A DNA stretch of 64,000 nucleotides from Erythrophleum ivorense (Eukaryota; Streptophyta; Magnoliopsida; Fabales; Fabaceae): positions 35,623,784 to 35,687,783 of the forward strand of contig JAIUCV010000005.1 of the NCBI GenBank assembly GCA_026724425.1, given 5' to 3'. Both the position numbers and the translations under genes were made by a program. Shown here piece after piece: positions 32,360 through 45,328 of the stretch. The notes under the pieces are model-generated. The model did no database searches and was not told the origin of the DNA. It saw only the letters and a list, made by a program, of their open reading frames with translations. Position 1 is the stretch's first letter. Each line of letters starts with the position of its first letter.

Positions 32360-35287
32360 TGTAATAACCCAGAAAAAGAAAAGAAAAGAAAATAGGAAAG
32401 GAAAAGAGAAGCTGAAAAATTTTCGAAGAGCTGAGAATTTTCTAAGTCTTCTCGCCATAGCGAGATATGGAATCGCCATAGCGAGAATGCCTCTTTGCCG
32501 TAGCGAATATGCTCCTAGCTATAGCGAGTGCGGCATTCCATATAGAAACCAGTGAGTCGCTCGCCGTAGCGAAATTGTTCCTAGCTATAGCGAGTGCGGC
32601 ATTCCATATAGAGACCAGAGAGTTGCTCGCCATAGCGGCGCTATAGCGAAGGTAGAGGTCTGGAACAGACACGATCTCGCCATAGCGAAGGCAGAAGTCT
32701 GGAACAGACACGAGCTCGCCGTAGTGAGGGCACTAACTCGCTATAGCGAGAGCGGTCCAGAAAAGCGAGAAAAAGAGAATTTGACTTTTTAAAAGCTTCC
32801 AAATCTCTTCTTTCTTCTTCTAACCGACTCAAACTCGTCTTAGGAGAGAGCAAAGGGCGGAGGAGAGAGAGAGAAGCTGAAGAGAAGAGGAAAGCACAAG
32901 AAAGGTATGAATTCTCATGGCTTCCTCTTAGTAAGTTGCCTTTCTCCCCTTTTTCCCTCTTTCCTACGGTTCAAATGATAGAAATGGTTAGGTCTTGAGT
33001 CTGGTTCAGAGGAGAGAGAGTGGGAAACCATTCTTGAGAGAGATTAGGAGTAGATAGTCTTCTCTTTCTTGCTTTTCCCCTTTCTTAGGAGTTGAGAAAA
33101 GAGAGGGATAGCTCATGGACCCTAGTGAGAGGAAAAGACCTAGAGTGAGAAGCTCAGTAGAGCTGATTAGAAGTGATCCCTAGCTTAAGAAGTGAGTAGT
33201 AAGGTGTTAATTCCATGCTTTTGCGTGGTTAGGCTCAAGAGAAGTTCCCCCATCTAGAAGTGGTTGTGAAACCCACAAGGGAGGAGACAAGTTGAAAGAG
33301 CAAGTAGTGAATAGCTAACAAGGTAGTTCTCTCCACTTTCTCTCATGCATAATTGTGTGTTTACATTGTCTTGCTTGTGTGTATGAATAATATGAGCTAT
33401 GAGAAGTGTGTTAGCATGATTATGTGTTATGATTGAGATGATGTTTTAATGATTGTTTGGTTTGCTTGAGGAAATGGAAAACCCAATAACCCTATAGCCA
33501 AGGTGAGGATGAGCCGAAGCCCTAAGTTGGTTGAGCCAGGTCTCCCAAAAGTGAGGTTGACTCCCAAAGAGTAAGGGTGAGTCTAAGTACCTCTAAAGTA
33601 TGGGAAGGCAAATCCAAAAGCCATAAGGGAAGGGGTGAGGCCGATCCAAGTACTCAACGAGCTTTTGAATGTTATCCATGGCCATTTCACATGTTTTAAA
33701 TGTTTTCCATCATGGTTTTATATGCTAACATGCCATACATACATAATGAGACTTGTTGCATGCAATATATGTATGTTTGAATGAGAGTTGAACTACTGAG
33801 ATTCTTCGAATTTCACCCTCCCTCTCCACCATCCAACCATGCCAGGTGGCCCAAGTGAGATAAGGGATGGGAGCAACCACCACCAAGCATGAGGCTAGGG
33901 ATAGAGATGAAGAAGAATGTAAAGACCTTTTGTAATACATTGTATATGAGAATTGTACATGAGATGTGAAATGTAAATGATGTATATGATATAGCATGTA
34001 CAAATGTTGTAAGACAATGTATGTATTAATGATGAATGTATGAGAATGAGATTTATGATGAATGAAAGAGCATGGTTGAATGAGAAAGAATCCATGATAG
34101 CCTAGTATATATGGGTGCATAAGTGGGCATGGGGTAGTGAGTTTCTCCAATCTAAGTTATTAGACACTTGAGGCATGATTGATAGCTCCTAAAGATGCTT
34201 TCTCATGTGCTCAAGGAGTCATAGAAGTAGAAAAGCCAAGATTGGACCCCATAAGCCACACTTTTGGCCAAGAAAGGGCCATTTTGCACATGATGTCATA
34301 GAATAGCCATATGACCTCTTCTTGCTATGAGATTTGACATGTAGCTAGATTATGTTTAGAGCTTTCTGGGAAGCTAGAGTTCATGTCATTTAGAGGTCTA
34401 TAGCATTTTCTATGATTTATCAAAGTTGACATCAGAAATCTGAATTTCAGAAAATCACTGTTCATTTGGTCAGTTTAGAAATCATGTCATCCGAGGGGCA
34501 AACGTAGTCCAATGGCTACGAAATTTTATACACAGAAACTATATGGTCACAGTGACTTGTAGGAACTGGAATCACCTCATTTAGAGGTCTAGAGAGGAAG
34601 TTATGCAATTTCGAAGTTCCTGCCCAGAATCAGACACCCAACCAGACCCGAAGTACTGTTTCATCGGTTTCCGGGAAATTGGCTTCGTGAACGGATCTGG
34701 AGATATTTTTCTCCTCTAGCTAACATCCACATATTTCCATAGAGATATAGTTTATGGGCATTGGATTTTTGTGGAATTAGTTAGACATTTTCAAAGTCCA
34801 TATCAGTAAACTATGACAGCAAAGAAGCCCCCTCTGACTAGTGAACGATTTTGATGTCAAACGCAGAGTATGTGAGATAATGAGACTTCTAATTGTTTTT
34901 AGTACGAAGTAGATGTCTCAGGATTTCTAGAATGACCCAGATCATGCAGATAAGATTTTTCTGCATTTAGTTATGAATTTCCAAAGTTAGCCCAGAAATG
35001 AAGCAAAATCTGCCCATGGCGAAAATGCATGTCTCCAATCCCTTTTTGCTTTCCAGGAGTTTTAAGCATATAGTGGGGATTGAAACAAGTCTCAATAGAG
35101 GAATTGAGCATGAGGAATCAGAGAGAGAGCTCAACCGGTCCATGTTACTTCTAAGTGGATCTCTACCCACACATAGTGCCATAGAAAAAGAAGCATAAGG
35201 TTGAGTAAATTATCTCCCTTGTGAGTTCCGCATGTGCATATGAGTAAGAGGGCACATTGGGTATGAGCTCGAGGTTAAGGTGTCACA
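32360..35287 (+). mobile_element. Solo LTR (LTR-e, 2.9 kb) inserted in element A gag
   Basis: It starts TGTAATAACCC and ends GTGTCACA, with a perfect TSD acatt (32355-32359 and 35288-35292). It contains the TCGCCATAGCGA palindrome array near its start and the minisatellite at about 33475-33665. It has no coding domain. Confidence 0.92.
32446..32760. repeat. Array of TCGC-YATR-GCGA near-palindromes in LTR-e
   Basis: Ten to eleven copies occur, for example ctcgccatagcgag, tcgccatagcgag, gccgtagcga, agctatagcgag (twice), ctcgccgtagcga and the full dyad ctcgctatagcgag at the 3' end. Part of the array is a direct duplication of about 72 bp (the gcggcattccatatag blocks at about 32530 and 32597), and another part a duplication of about 39 bp (the ggtctggaacagacacg blocks). 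This GC/CpG-rich patch stands out in AT-rich surroundings. Confidence 0.85.
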
Positions 35288-36101
35288 ACATTCATGCTTA
35301 GTATCAATTTCAAACCCTTAAACTCTTTAGCTTTGACATCCTAGACTCTCTGTGGCATAAAGCAATCCATGAAAGTTCCTTAAATTTCTCACACAACATT
35401 AGGGGAGACCCAATTGGCCTCCCCCTCAACAAAGTATGAAACCATATGTAAGTTATATCCTATAACTGAAACCCAGTAAACTTTATAGATTTAGCACTCA
35501 AACAACTCAAAGCTCTGCATATTTTCTCAATGTTATCTATATATTACTGGGGATCTTCCTGACTGTCTATTCTAGAATAAGTATGAGGCTTTAACTTTAG
35601 AAACTAAGAAAAGAGTTATTGGAACCTCTTTTTCCTTTCTCACAACCTGAGGCTCTAATGGTCTCAGCTAAACTGGTGGTGCAACTTCCTCTAGGGGCAG
35701 ATAAGGTTCTATTCTATACTCAGGTAGAGCCTACCTGAGGGGTCTAACAGTTTGACGATCCCTACCTCGACCTCGGGCATATCCTTAAGTTGGAAGGGTA
35801 GCTTATTGAGTTGTTGCACTCTTAGAAGCCTTATTTGCAGTGACTAGTCTATTAACAAAATGAATTCTGAAGGGTATCCTTACTCTACAATAAAATAGCA
35901 ACAATTCAGAACATTATCAAAATTCAAGTCTTAAAGTGAGTTAACATCACATTTAGCAAGTGCAACAGGCTTAGAGGAAAAGTATCAAAACATCTTATAA
36001 GGCTTTTGATAACATTCCAATTATGATTATGCCCCAGTTTATAATAATCACTGAGATCCCATCGAAGGACACTTATTCCACAAGACCACGGAAAGACCTA
36101 A
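35288..36101 (-). pseudogene. Element A gag N-terminal part
   Basis: Continuation of the gag region right of the LTR-e insertion, up to the primer-binding site. Minus-strand reading is broken by many stops. Position between the zinc knuckle and the PBS is the main support. Confidence 0.6.
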
Positions 36102-36113
36102 GCTTTGATACCA
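36102..36113 (-). promoter_or_regulatory. Primer-binding site of element A
   Basis: The minus strand reads TGGTATCAAAGC three bases after the 5' LTR end ...TGTGACA. Plant initiator tRNA-Met sites read TGGTATCAGAGC, so there is one mismatch. Confidence 0.85.
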
Positions 36114-36116
36114 ACT

Positions 36117-39039
36117 TGTCACACTCATAACCAAAAGTATGAACAGCATGGAAGATAGAAAATTTCTCTTCTGTAAGCCTATACAAACTAAAATCCTACT
36201 AAGTATTAGTAAATATCCTTAAAATTCAATATCAAATAGCATAACCAAATAGAACAATTGCGAATCATATTTGCATTAAACATATTTAGTTCTCAGTGCC
36301 TTTTGTAAAATTTTGGCAAAGTCTCCCATATAATTTAGACCTTCTGATGTTTTTACAAATTAGCTAGCTAACATAAATACATCAAAAAGAAGTTCTACTA
36401 TCAATCTAGACTAGGATAAGTCAATTTTTAAGGGTAGGAGACTTTATTTTTAGTTTAATAGAGCTATATATAATTATTCTACAAAATAAAATAAACTCCA
36501 AGTGAATCATCAAAATAGGCCCAAGAAAATAGACGCAGGGCTTACAAAAAATGTAAAGGGATGACTGATCATAAGCCACTAAAGAAGGATCAGGTTTAGG
36601 TCTACTATTTGAAAAAGAAAATTAAAATTAGAAGGACTAAGTCAAATGCTCATTGAGTAAATAAGGCTAACTATAAGGCATAAGAACACTTTTACATTAA
36701 AATTCTAATCAAAATAGTAATTCAACAATTGGAACTATAAAATTGGTGATTAATGAACCCTTCTCACAAAATCATTCATCAAATACAATAGGAAGCATCT
36801 AATCAGTTGTAAATGGATTAGATATTGAGCAATTCACTTGCAAAAATCAGAATAGATCCGTGTATGTCAACCAACCATACAATGCTAGCAATACCCCGTG
36901 TATGTCAGCCAACCACACAATACACCATGGCTAACCACTACTATGGTTAGTTACGGGGTACTAAAATAGATAGCTCCCATAAGAAATCATCTTATAAATA
37001 CATGCTCAGTGTAAATCAAATTTTGATTTATGTATACTTACAGTCTAAACATAGAACAACATATATCAGTAAATATTCTTATTTGCTAAGAAATTACGAA
37101 ATAAAATTTAGGACTTTCGTAGTCAACAAAGGCGATTTTCATCATCATTATTTATATTCTCAAGGTCCAGAAATGCTTAATAAACATTTAAATGTATAAA
37201 TAATCAAAAACACATTTAATAAAGTAAATGTATTAATTAAGGAGTGTTTAACCACAAACCTTGAAATAAAACATATAGCCAACATTATTTACTCACCTTT
37301 TAAGATGACACAAAGAGGTTTCCTTTTGTATGCCTTGCTACTTTCTTAGTATGCCCACTTTTCCTGGATACCCTACAATGCCAATTCACAAAGTCTTAGT
37401 ATTTAGATGACCTTAAATTACCTCATAATGGAACCTATCCTACTCCTTAAACACCCAGTCTTGACAAGTCTCTTGGGATATAATACTTAATTATATTCGC
37501 TCACCGTACTAGTATAAATCTATTTATTCAATTCATAATTTCGTTAAATACTCAAGTATTCTATCTACTCCTTCTAGCCATAGCCATCCTGTACTTATTT
37601 CATCTATGAACTTTCTTGCCTAATTAATTTTTAATTAAAATTTTTTTTAACTCCCCCATGTTATGGAGTTTTGAATGAGTTGATAAAGTTATTGCCTTAA
37701 CTTCATTAGATGTACGAACTTGTTAATTCAGCATTTCCTATGATACCTTATGTAGTACCAATTACATGGTTGCCCCTTAAAATAATTACCAATCAAAAGC
37801 CTAAGTCATCTAGCATGTACCATAGTTCTATTTGATGCCTTCTATTAACATGTTTGTTCTTTGTTTTCTTAATATCTTGGCCAAAGTCGCAAGAAAAAAA
37901 CAAGTTTGATGCAAACAAGATTCAAGAAAAAATTAAATTTATTAGTAAAAGAAAGGCATAAAATTGTGTTAGTTTATTCAAATTAGTTGTCAAGCTCACT
38001 AATTCCAAAATTTATATTCAAAGGATGGAAAGTAAAGAGGTTTTGTTCATTCTTGAAATGGTTGGCTAATTCAATATAGCTCTATTTAGTTGGTCAGGAA
38101 ATAAGAGAAAAAGAAAGATGTGCAAATATAATTTAGAGCTACTAATAAAAATGAAGCAATTCACTAGAAAAATGATCAAGGCAACTTGATGAAAGATAGG
38201 AATATTTTTTCAATAATCAAGCTTACTTGAAATGGCTATAGAGATGAAAGACCAAGTGAAGAAAAATGAAAGTAGTTGTAGTCTTTTGCATGCCCCTTCT
38301 TTACTCTCTTGGCTCTCCTTCCATTTCAAACACATTCAGATGCCGCCACTATAGCACACTACTCATCTTTGTTAGTTAAAAACCATAATAGAGGAGGGGA
38401 AAATACAAAACCAATTCAAGATCAAAGGGAGAAGGGAATAATGCACTAAGAAGCAATGAGATTTGAGGCAGAGTTAAAGATACATTTTGGTAAAATAGAA
38501 GCTAAAATTTCAAACTAGAAAGCATGAATCTTACATGACATTTTTAGGCTGCACAAAGCTCCCCACTAGCACGATTTCTATAGTAAAAAGTTACGTATCA
38601 ACCAACGAGAACCAAAGGAAGGGTGTTGCTATAAGAATAGAGCCGAGGGGAGAGCAATATGCACCAGCCAAGATTCAGACCTGCAAGATGGACTTGCATG
38701 AAAATATGCCACAAAAATGGGTCAACCAAATTCAGTTTGCAATAAGGAAGTGGCATGTAGAAAATTGAACCAAGAAAGGAATAGTGCGGTGAAAATGGAA
38801 GAAAAAATGCAGACGTTTCTGGCATGTTTCTTACTACTTCCTTTAATTGAAAATATAGAGGCAAGTGAGAGCAACGTGCCACTAAGATTATAGATATAAA
38901 ATGACCTAAAACCCAAGCTTTAATCAAGCAAATGGGGGCATACATGGAATAATAGAAAAATGATAAAAGATAGGAAAAAGAAATTGGTGTATGCGTGCAA
39001 CTGAACTAGAACACGGGACACACAGATAAAACTCCACTT
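36117..39039 (-). mobile_element. 5' LTR of element A, truncated at its far end
   Basis: Direct repeat of 18814-24819 (minus the nested insertion). Alignment stops near 39039 (actccactt), about 80 bp before the expected TGTAAAAAC start, where sequence of a different, plus-strand LTR takes over. Confidence 0.85.
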
Positions 39040-40153
39040 GATGACCTAAACTGTGATCGGATCATTCGAAAATGTTTTGAATCCCATAAATTTGAAACCA
39101 AATACTTTTAATAAATTAGATGATTTAAATTTTATGATGGAAAAGACGATTCTAAACAAGGAGTTAAAATGAGCTCAAATTGTAGAATTAAAGAATAGGG
39201 GCAAAATTAGAAATTGTGTACTTATGAAACCCTACCTTCCTTTTATAAAAAGCCACCCCATCATCTTCTCCTCACTTTGGCCAAAATTTTGTAGCCATAA
39301 ACTAGACCAAGAAGGTGTCCAAGGAAGAACTAAATGCTAAGAGAAATCGAACTTACTAAGGTAAGTAAAAGTGTAGAATTTGCCTATGATGTCCATGTAA
39401 CTTAGTTTCTCCTCTTTCTCCTCTTTCTCTTTATGGTTTTAGTTTCTTGAAAGATGGAGTTTTGTGGCTAGAAACCTGGAGGAAGAAGCTTTTCCAATGA
39501 AAACAAATATGCCATATTAATCTTCATTTAAAGCCTTTGTGAATGATATATGTTTTGGTGTAGGAAATTTGTTCTTCTTTATTTCTCCATAAACCCATAG
39601 GTTCAACCAATCTAAGAGGGAGGTGAAGGGAGTTAGTTTCATTGAACAATAATGGGAATAAGGGTTTTGGAGTGTAGAGATTAATATGAAACCAATAGAA
39701 ACCATTAAAAAGCTATAGGTTGCAAGATTCCATACTTAGGATTTTGATTGCACCTTAAGGAGTATGAAGCCTTAAATTGATCTTTCAATCTATGTAAGAG
39801 TATAATTAAGTTAAGAGGCTAAAGATTTCACGTAGGTGCCAAATTCCGAAGAGATAAAACAAAAGCTCTATAGATGCTTAATGATAGGCATGTCTCGGCC
39901 AAGCTAGGATTGGAGCAACTAAAGAGAGTTTTTTTTTATTCTAAAGTTAGAAATGGATTATATATAAATTATAAATATCAAAGGAACTATTAGTTTGAAT
40001 TTAGAAGTATTATTTTGAAAGGTCAAAGTTTAGAGTTCCATTATGCATAAAGAAGCAACTTAGTATTAGGCTCATTGAATTGAGTTTGTAATGACTCTAA
40101 TGAGTTTAAATAGAGTCATATAACTTATATTAAGTGAGGGTTTGGAGCCAAGA

Positions 40154-43100
40154 TATCATACCATAATGAAATAGCACATATCCTATGTTATATCATACTT
40201 ACAACATCAAAATTTCTTATTCTTAGCACTTTTAGTGATGGAATAAATCGACCTTAAACGCCCAAATTCTCCATTTAAGCATAAATGTATAACTTTAGCA
40301 TATAGATATTAGAATTCATCCTAAACAGATTTTTTTCAACATGAAACATCATAAAAAGAAGCATGAAATTCGGATCTTTAGCAGTCAAAATTTCACAATT
40401 GCACAATTTCATTTAGATGCTTATATTAGACATTAACTTTGAAAAATCATATCTTGAGCTAGAAAATTTTGATTTATGCAAATTAGGACTCTATGGAAAG
40501 CTTAGGATAAGAACTACATGCAATAAAAATTTCAAATAAAAAAAATTCATTTGGGCACCAAAAACTAAGGGAACAATGACCATATCAATTTTGGATCCAT
40601 GACAGAACCTAAGCTTTAAGCATCCATATCGTTGGCTACACAACTCCATTTTATACAAACTTGGTGGTTATGGAAAGCTTATAATGCCATCTATATGCTA
40701 TAAAATTTCATAAACATTGGAGTTCATTTAGCCCCTCAAATACAAAAAAAAACCAAATCTAACAATATGAATAATACCCAAGTAATTTTGTATTTTTTAG
40801 CCAATTTTAAAAAATCATAATAAATTCTACAGAGTTCCAAAAAAATGTATTCTTTTACTCTGTGAAAAGCTCTAAATGAGATCTAAATACTTGCCAAATT
40901 GCATCCCAAAATTCATCCATTTAATTAGATTTTGATTCATGGGTAAAAGGTGACTTAAAGTGCTGCACAATTAGTTCCAAATGGTCCAAACTAGGCTTCT
41001 TCATTACATGTGACCATTTGAGCATCACATCCTAAGCATGAAATATAGCATATATGACCATTTCATTAGTTCTAAATATCAAGCAACTCAAAATCACTCA
41101 TCCACTTGGCATTATACATGCACATTCCATAACTTTCACATACCCAAATTGCACATTCTAACAAATATACATCTAAAATTGACATTTACATTATAATCTC
41201 ATACTTTTACAATTATGGGAATGTTTACATTACAAAAATAACATGTACAACCTCTCATCTACAATATTTTACATAAAATCACAAACTATTATCAAAGTAT
41301 GGTTATTCATGCTTGTTAGTCCCCATCTTTACTTTCTTATAAGTTTCTTAGATATGGTTAAAAATAATATGGGAGAGAGTGAGATTCTATGAATTCCAAT
41401 AGCTTATTCACCCTTCAAGCACACTTATAAGGCATGTTATCATGTCAAAGAGAGCAAGCATGTAGGCACCTAAATATCTAATATAATCAAACATTTGAAG
41501 TCATATGGATCCATCAAGATAAAAAGAAGTCCTAAGGACTTTTGGTCTAGCCTCACCTAATTATTTGAGACTTTTAGATTAGCCTCACCCACTTTTGGGG
41601 ACTTTGATTTAGTTTCACTCATTCTCGAGACTTTTAGCCTTGTCTCACCTATACTTAGGGACTTTTAGCTTCACCTCACCCAAATCAAAAGACTTTTGGC
41701 ACAACCTCACCCATTAAGAGCCATTCACATTCCAAATGCATTTCAAGAAACATAATAGCATCAAGTCATCAAATCAATAATAATGGACGTAATTTATAAT
41801 CCATACACACCTACAAACAATCAATGACAATTAGATAACCAACATAAGCATACAAGAATAGATGAAGTGTTACCTTTACTCAATAAGTACAATTTCCCTT
41901 CTTGGTTCTCACTTCCCTTTTTTGACCTCATAAAAACACTTAGGAGAGACTTGACTTACTTGGCCTAGACACATCAAATAGGACATAAATATATTAATAA
42001 AACCGTCTTTAGACTCATATAAGCCTTACATAAGCTAATTATAGTTTTAAGCTTCCATATGGCTCCATTCAGTGGCATGATGAAGTAATTCATATAACTC
42101 ATTATCTTGCCCCTAATTTCTCACCCAATATAAGTTATATGACTTCATTTAAACTCATTAGAGTTATCACAAACTCAATTCAAGGAGCTTAGTACTAAGT
42201 TATTTTTTATGCATAATGAGACCCTAAACTTTCACCTTTCAAAATAATACTTCTAAATTCAAACCAATGATTCCTTTGGTGTTTAGAATTCATATCTAGA
42301 CCATTTCTATCCTTAGAATCAAAGAAAACCTTACCTAGGTATTACATCTATCCCTTGGCCAAGACATATACATAAGGAGGCACCCATAGAGTTTTGTTCA
42401 TTCTTCTAGGAAATTTACCACCTATATGAATTCCTTAGCCTCTTCTTAGCTTAATCATACTCGTACATAGTCTAAAATATGATTTTAAAGCTTCATATTT
42501 TCTAAAGTGCAATCAAAACCTTAATTTCCATAACTTGTTACCAAATGCTTCCTATTTGATTTTTTTGGTTCCATATGAATTTCCATGCTTTAGAACCCCA
42601 TTTTATATAAAGTTTAAGCTAAAACCAAGCTTCTTTTAGATTGCCCTTTGTGGGACGAAATGAAGAAGCCATGGGAGAACCTAGATGAATAAGTTTTACA
42701 TAAGAAGGCATACCTTGTTTAATTCCTTGCTAAATAGTGCTACTTACACTCTTAAAACTTCCTTTAAATTCTTCCTTCCTTCTACTGAACCAACCACAAA
42801 ATTATACTATTTAAAATTCCAAAACTATAGAAAGAAAGAAGAGAAAGAGGAGAAGAACTCTTATAAAGGCAAGGAAGGAAAATTCTTCATGTTTACTTAC
42901 CTTTGGTAGCCTTATCTTCTCCCTTTTTCTTCCTTTCTTCCTCCACACCTTTGGTTCTATTTCTAGTCTATTTTGAGAGTACTAAGTTGGTTATGGGCAA
43001 AACAAGTGGTGTGGGTGACTATAAAAGAAAGAAAGAATAATTATAAATATTTTTAAAATACCGATTACGTCCCACGACTTCATTTCCTCTGTTTAAGCAC

Positions 43101-43649
43101 ATTTTTAACTCCTTTTTAAGAATTATCTTTTTCATTATAAAATTTAGATCTTCTAATTCATTAAAAGCCTTTGGTTTCAAATTAATTGAATTTAAAACTT
43201 TATCAACTATCCAGTCAAAATTTTAGTCAACTGACAATCTAAATTGTACACCAGAAGGGTTTAACCATTCTAATGGTTTTTATAGTTTTCTAGGCCTTTG
43301 AGAACTCTAGTGAGATCAATTCTATTATTTAAAACTCTCCTTTTATGTTTTCAAAAAGTTGCCTGAAATTACAATTTTACCACTACATTTCGATTCATTT
43401 CGTTTAGCCGTTTCAGCTCTAATTTCAGGTCATCCTTGGTTTCCTAACCTCATTTCTAAACATTTATTTATCATTTTAGCCTTAATTTGCCTCAATTAAA
43501 TTACTCTAAGGTCCTCATTCATTACTAAACGGTTCTAATTTTGGTTTCTCATAGTGTATACTAACCTTCTCTAGGCCGATCACCCCTTGTAAATAATTCA
43601 TTCCACTTTTTAGGAATTATTTTAAATTTCTAAATCATAAGATATTACA
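40154..43649 (-). mobile_element. Solo LTR (LTR-h, 3.5 kb) inside LTR-G
   Basis: The plus-left end is TATCATACC (decayed TGTAACACC) and the right end GATATTACA. The flanks are caaga (40149-40153) and ctaga (43650-43654), 4 of 5 matching. LTR-G sequence resumes in register afterwards. Parts of it (about 42120-42290) are inverted copies of LTR-G at about 39990-40140, so the two can pair. The minisatellite is at about 41525-41715. Confidence 0.8.
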
Positions 43650-45328
43650 CTAGATATTAATTTACATAGGTTGCTTTATTATTCCATTTAATGGATCCAT
43701 ATGAGAACCTAAAGTCTTAATTGGATATATAAGACTTAAATGAGCCTGATATGTTCCGTTGATGATTTTATGCCTAAATTTGTATGTCTAGGCTAAGCAA
43801 GTGAAGTCTCCCTTAAGTGTAGGTGTGAGGCCAAGAGAGCTAACCAAAAGCAAAGAAGAAATTGAATTGAATTCTCACATAAAGGCAACTCTTCATCCAT
43901 TTTTATATGCTTATCTTGGTTGCTTGAGTGTCTTTAATTGCTTATGTGCATATGGATTATGAAATTATGCTTATTATCACTGGTTTGATAATTTTATGCA
44001 ATTATGTGATGTTTGAATGCATTTGATGTCATACCATATGTAGCTAACATTTATTTTGATCACAAATGGCTAAAAGTATTTATTCTCATGAATTTAGCAC
44101 TTTTAACAATGGAGTTTATCATAATTAAAAGTCAAATTAATTCATTCTTAGCTTAATGGACCATGTGAACTTACTAAACTTATTTTTCATCCTTAAAACA
44201 TTTGTTTAATCATAAATATCATAATTTGAAGCTTAAATTTCGGGTCCAAGGCATACATCTCAAAATCACAACTTCACTTTGCAATTTCCATTAAATTCCA
44301 TATTCTGATATGAAGTTTAGAAAATCATAATTAATTCTAGAAAAATCCAAATCATGCAATCTATATCTTTCTAGAAAGCTTAGGATGTCCTCAAATGACC
44401 ATAAAACTTTAGATCAAAACAACTATGTTTGGCCTATGAAATTCAATGGAACAGTACTGCGGGTCTGGTGGACGTCCTACAGCAGAACCAGATTTTCAAA
44501 AATTCATATCTCAATCTATACAGATCCAAATTGAATGTTATCAATGGCTATAGAAAGCTTATGATATCAGCTATATGCTTGTAAAATTTCAAGAGCATTG
44601 GACTCTATTTGGCCCCTGAACAACATTGAAAACTAAACTAACCATATGAATAGTAATAGTGACAATTTTTACATAATTTGGTCAATTTTAAAAAATCATA
44701 ATAAATTCTTTAGAGTTCCAAAAATAGTGCTCTTTATCTCTGTCAAAATCTCTAGATGAGACCTATTTTTTTGCCAAATTTCATGCAAAAAATCATCCAT
44801 TTAGTTAGATTTTGGTTTAGGGCAAGAAAGTGGCTCAAGATGGTTCCAAATAGTTCAAAATAGCCTTCTTCTTGAACCATGACCATTTGAGCACATCCAA
44901 CACCATATTTCCAACATATAGAAACATCAAAAACCACCTTAAGACTCAAAATCAACTTTCCACTTCATCTTACATATACATGCATCAAGGCTCTAGGAAG
45001 TCAAATATTCACATGACCATACATTTAGCTTCAAATTCTATTCATATATGATAATTACATACTTTTATACATGCTCAAAAGTTCACATCTCATAAAAATT
45101 ATATAGACATAAACTTTGACATCAATATACATAAATTCCTATTTTATTGTCAAAGCCTCATTCTTCAAGTTGCTTGGCTCCCATTTCTTACTCCATGTGG
45201 TTCACTTAGACATGGTTGGACACTATATGGGGAAGAGTGAGATTCAAAGAATTCCAATAGCTTTTTGACCCTTTCAAACATACATATATGGCACATTTTC
45301 ATGTTAAAGAATGCAAGCATGTAATAAA

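Larger units (their letters stand above)
18814..39039 (-). mobile_element. Ty3/gypsy chromovirus (Tekay/Del-like), element A, minus strand, degenerate and triply nested
   Basis: Order on the minus strand: 5' LTR (36117-39039), PBS, gag, protease, RT, RNase H, integrase, chromodomain, PPT, 3' LTR (18814-24819). The LTRs are direct repeats of about 3 kb. The primer site reads TGGTATCAAAGC (initiator tRNA-Met, one mismatch), and the polypurine tract AAAGGGGGAAGAA abuts the 3' LTR start TGTAAAAAC. The domain order RT-RH-INT with a C-terminal TWE-type chromodomain defines a plant chromovirus. Three solo LTRs interrupt it (21368-24344, 25401-28813, 32360-35287), each with a near-perfect 5-bp TSD. 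Every domain carries stops or lost catalytic residues, so it is dead. The left TSD candidate is actat (18809-18813); the right end is truncated, so it has no partner. Confidence 0.9.

Noticed and set aside
32442..32853. Two overlapping minus-strand frames with repeated SLVSIWNAALAIAR-like text
   Set aside because: The repetition is the palindromic DNA array read through as codons; it disappears in other LTRs.
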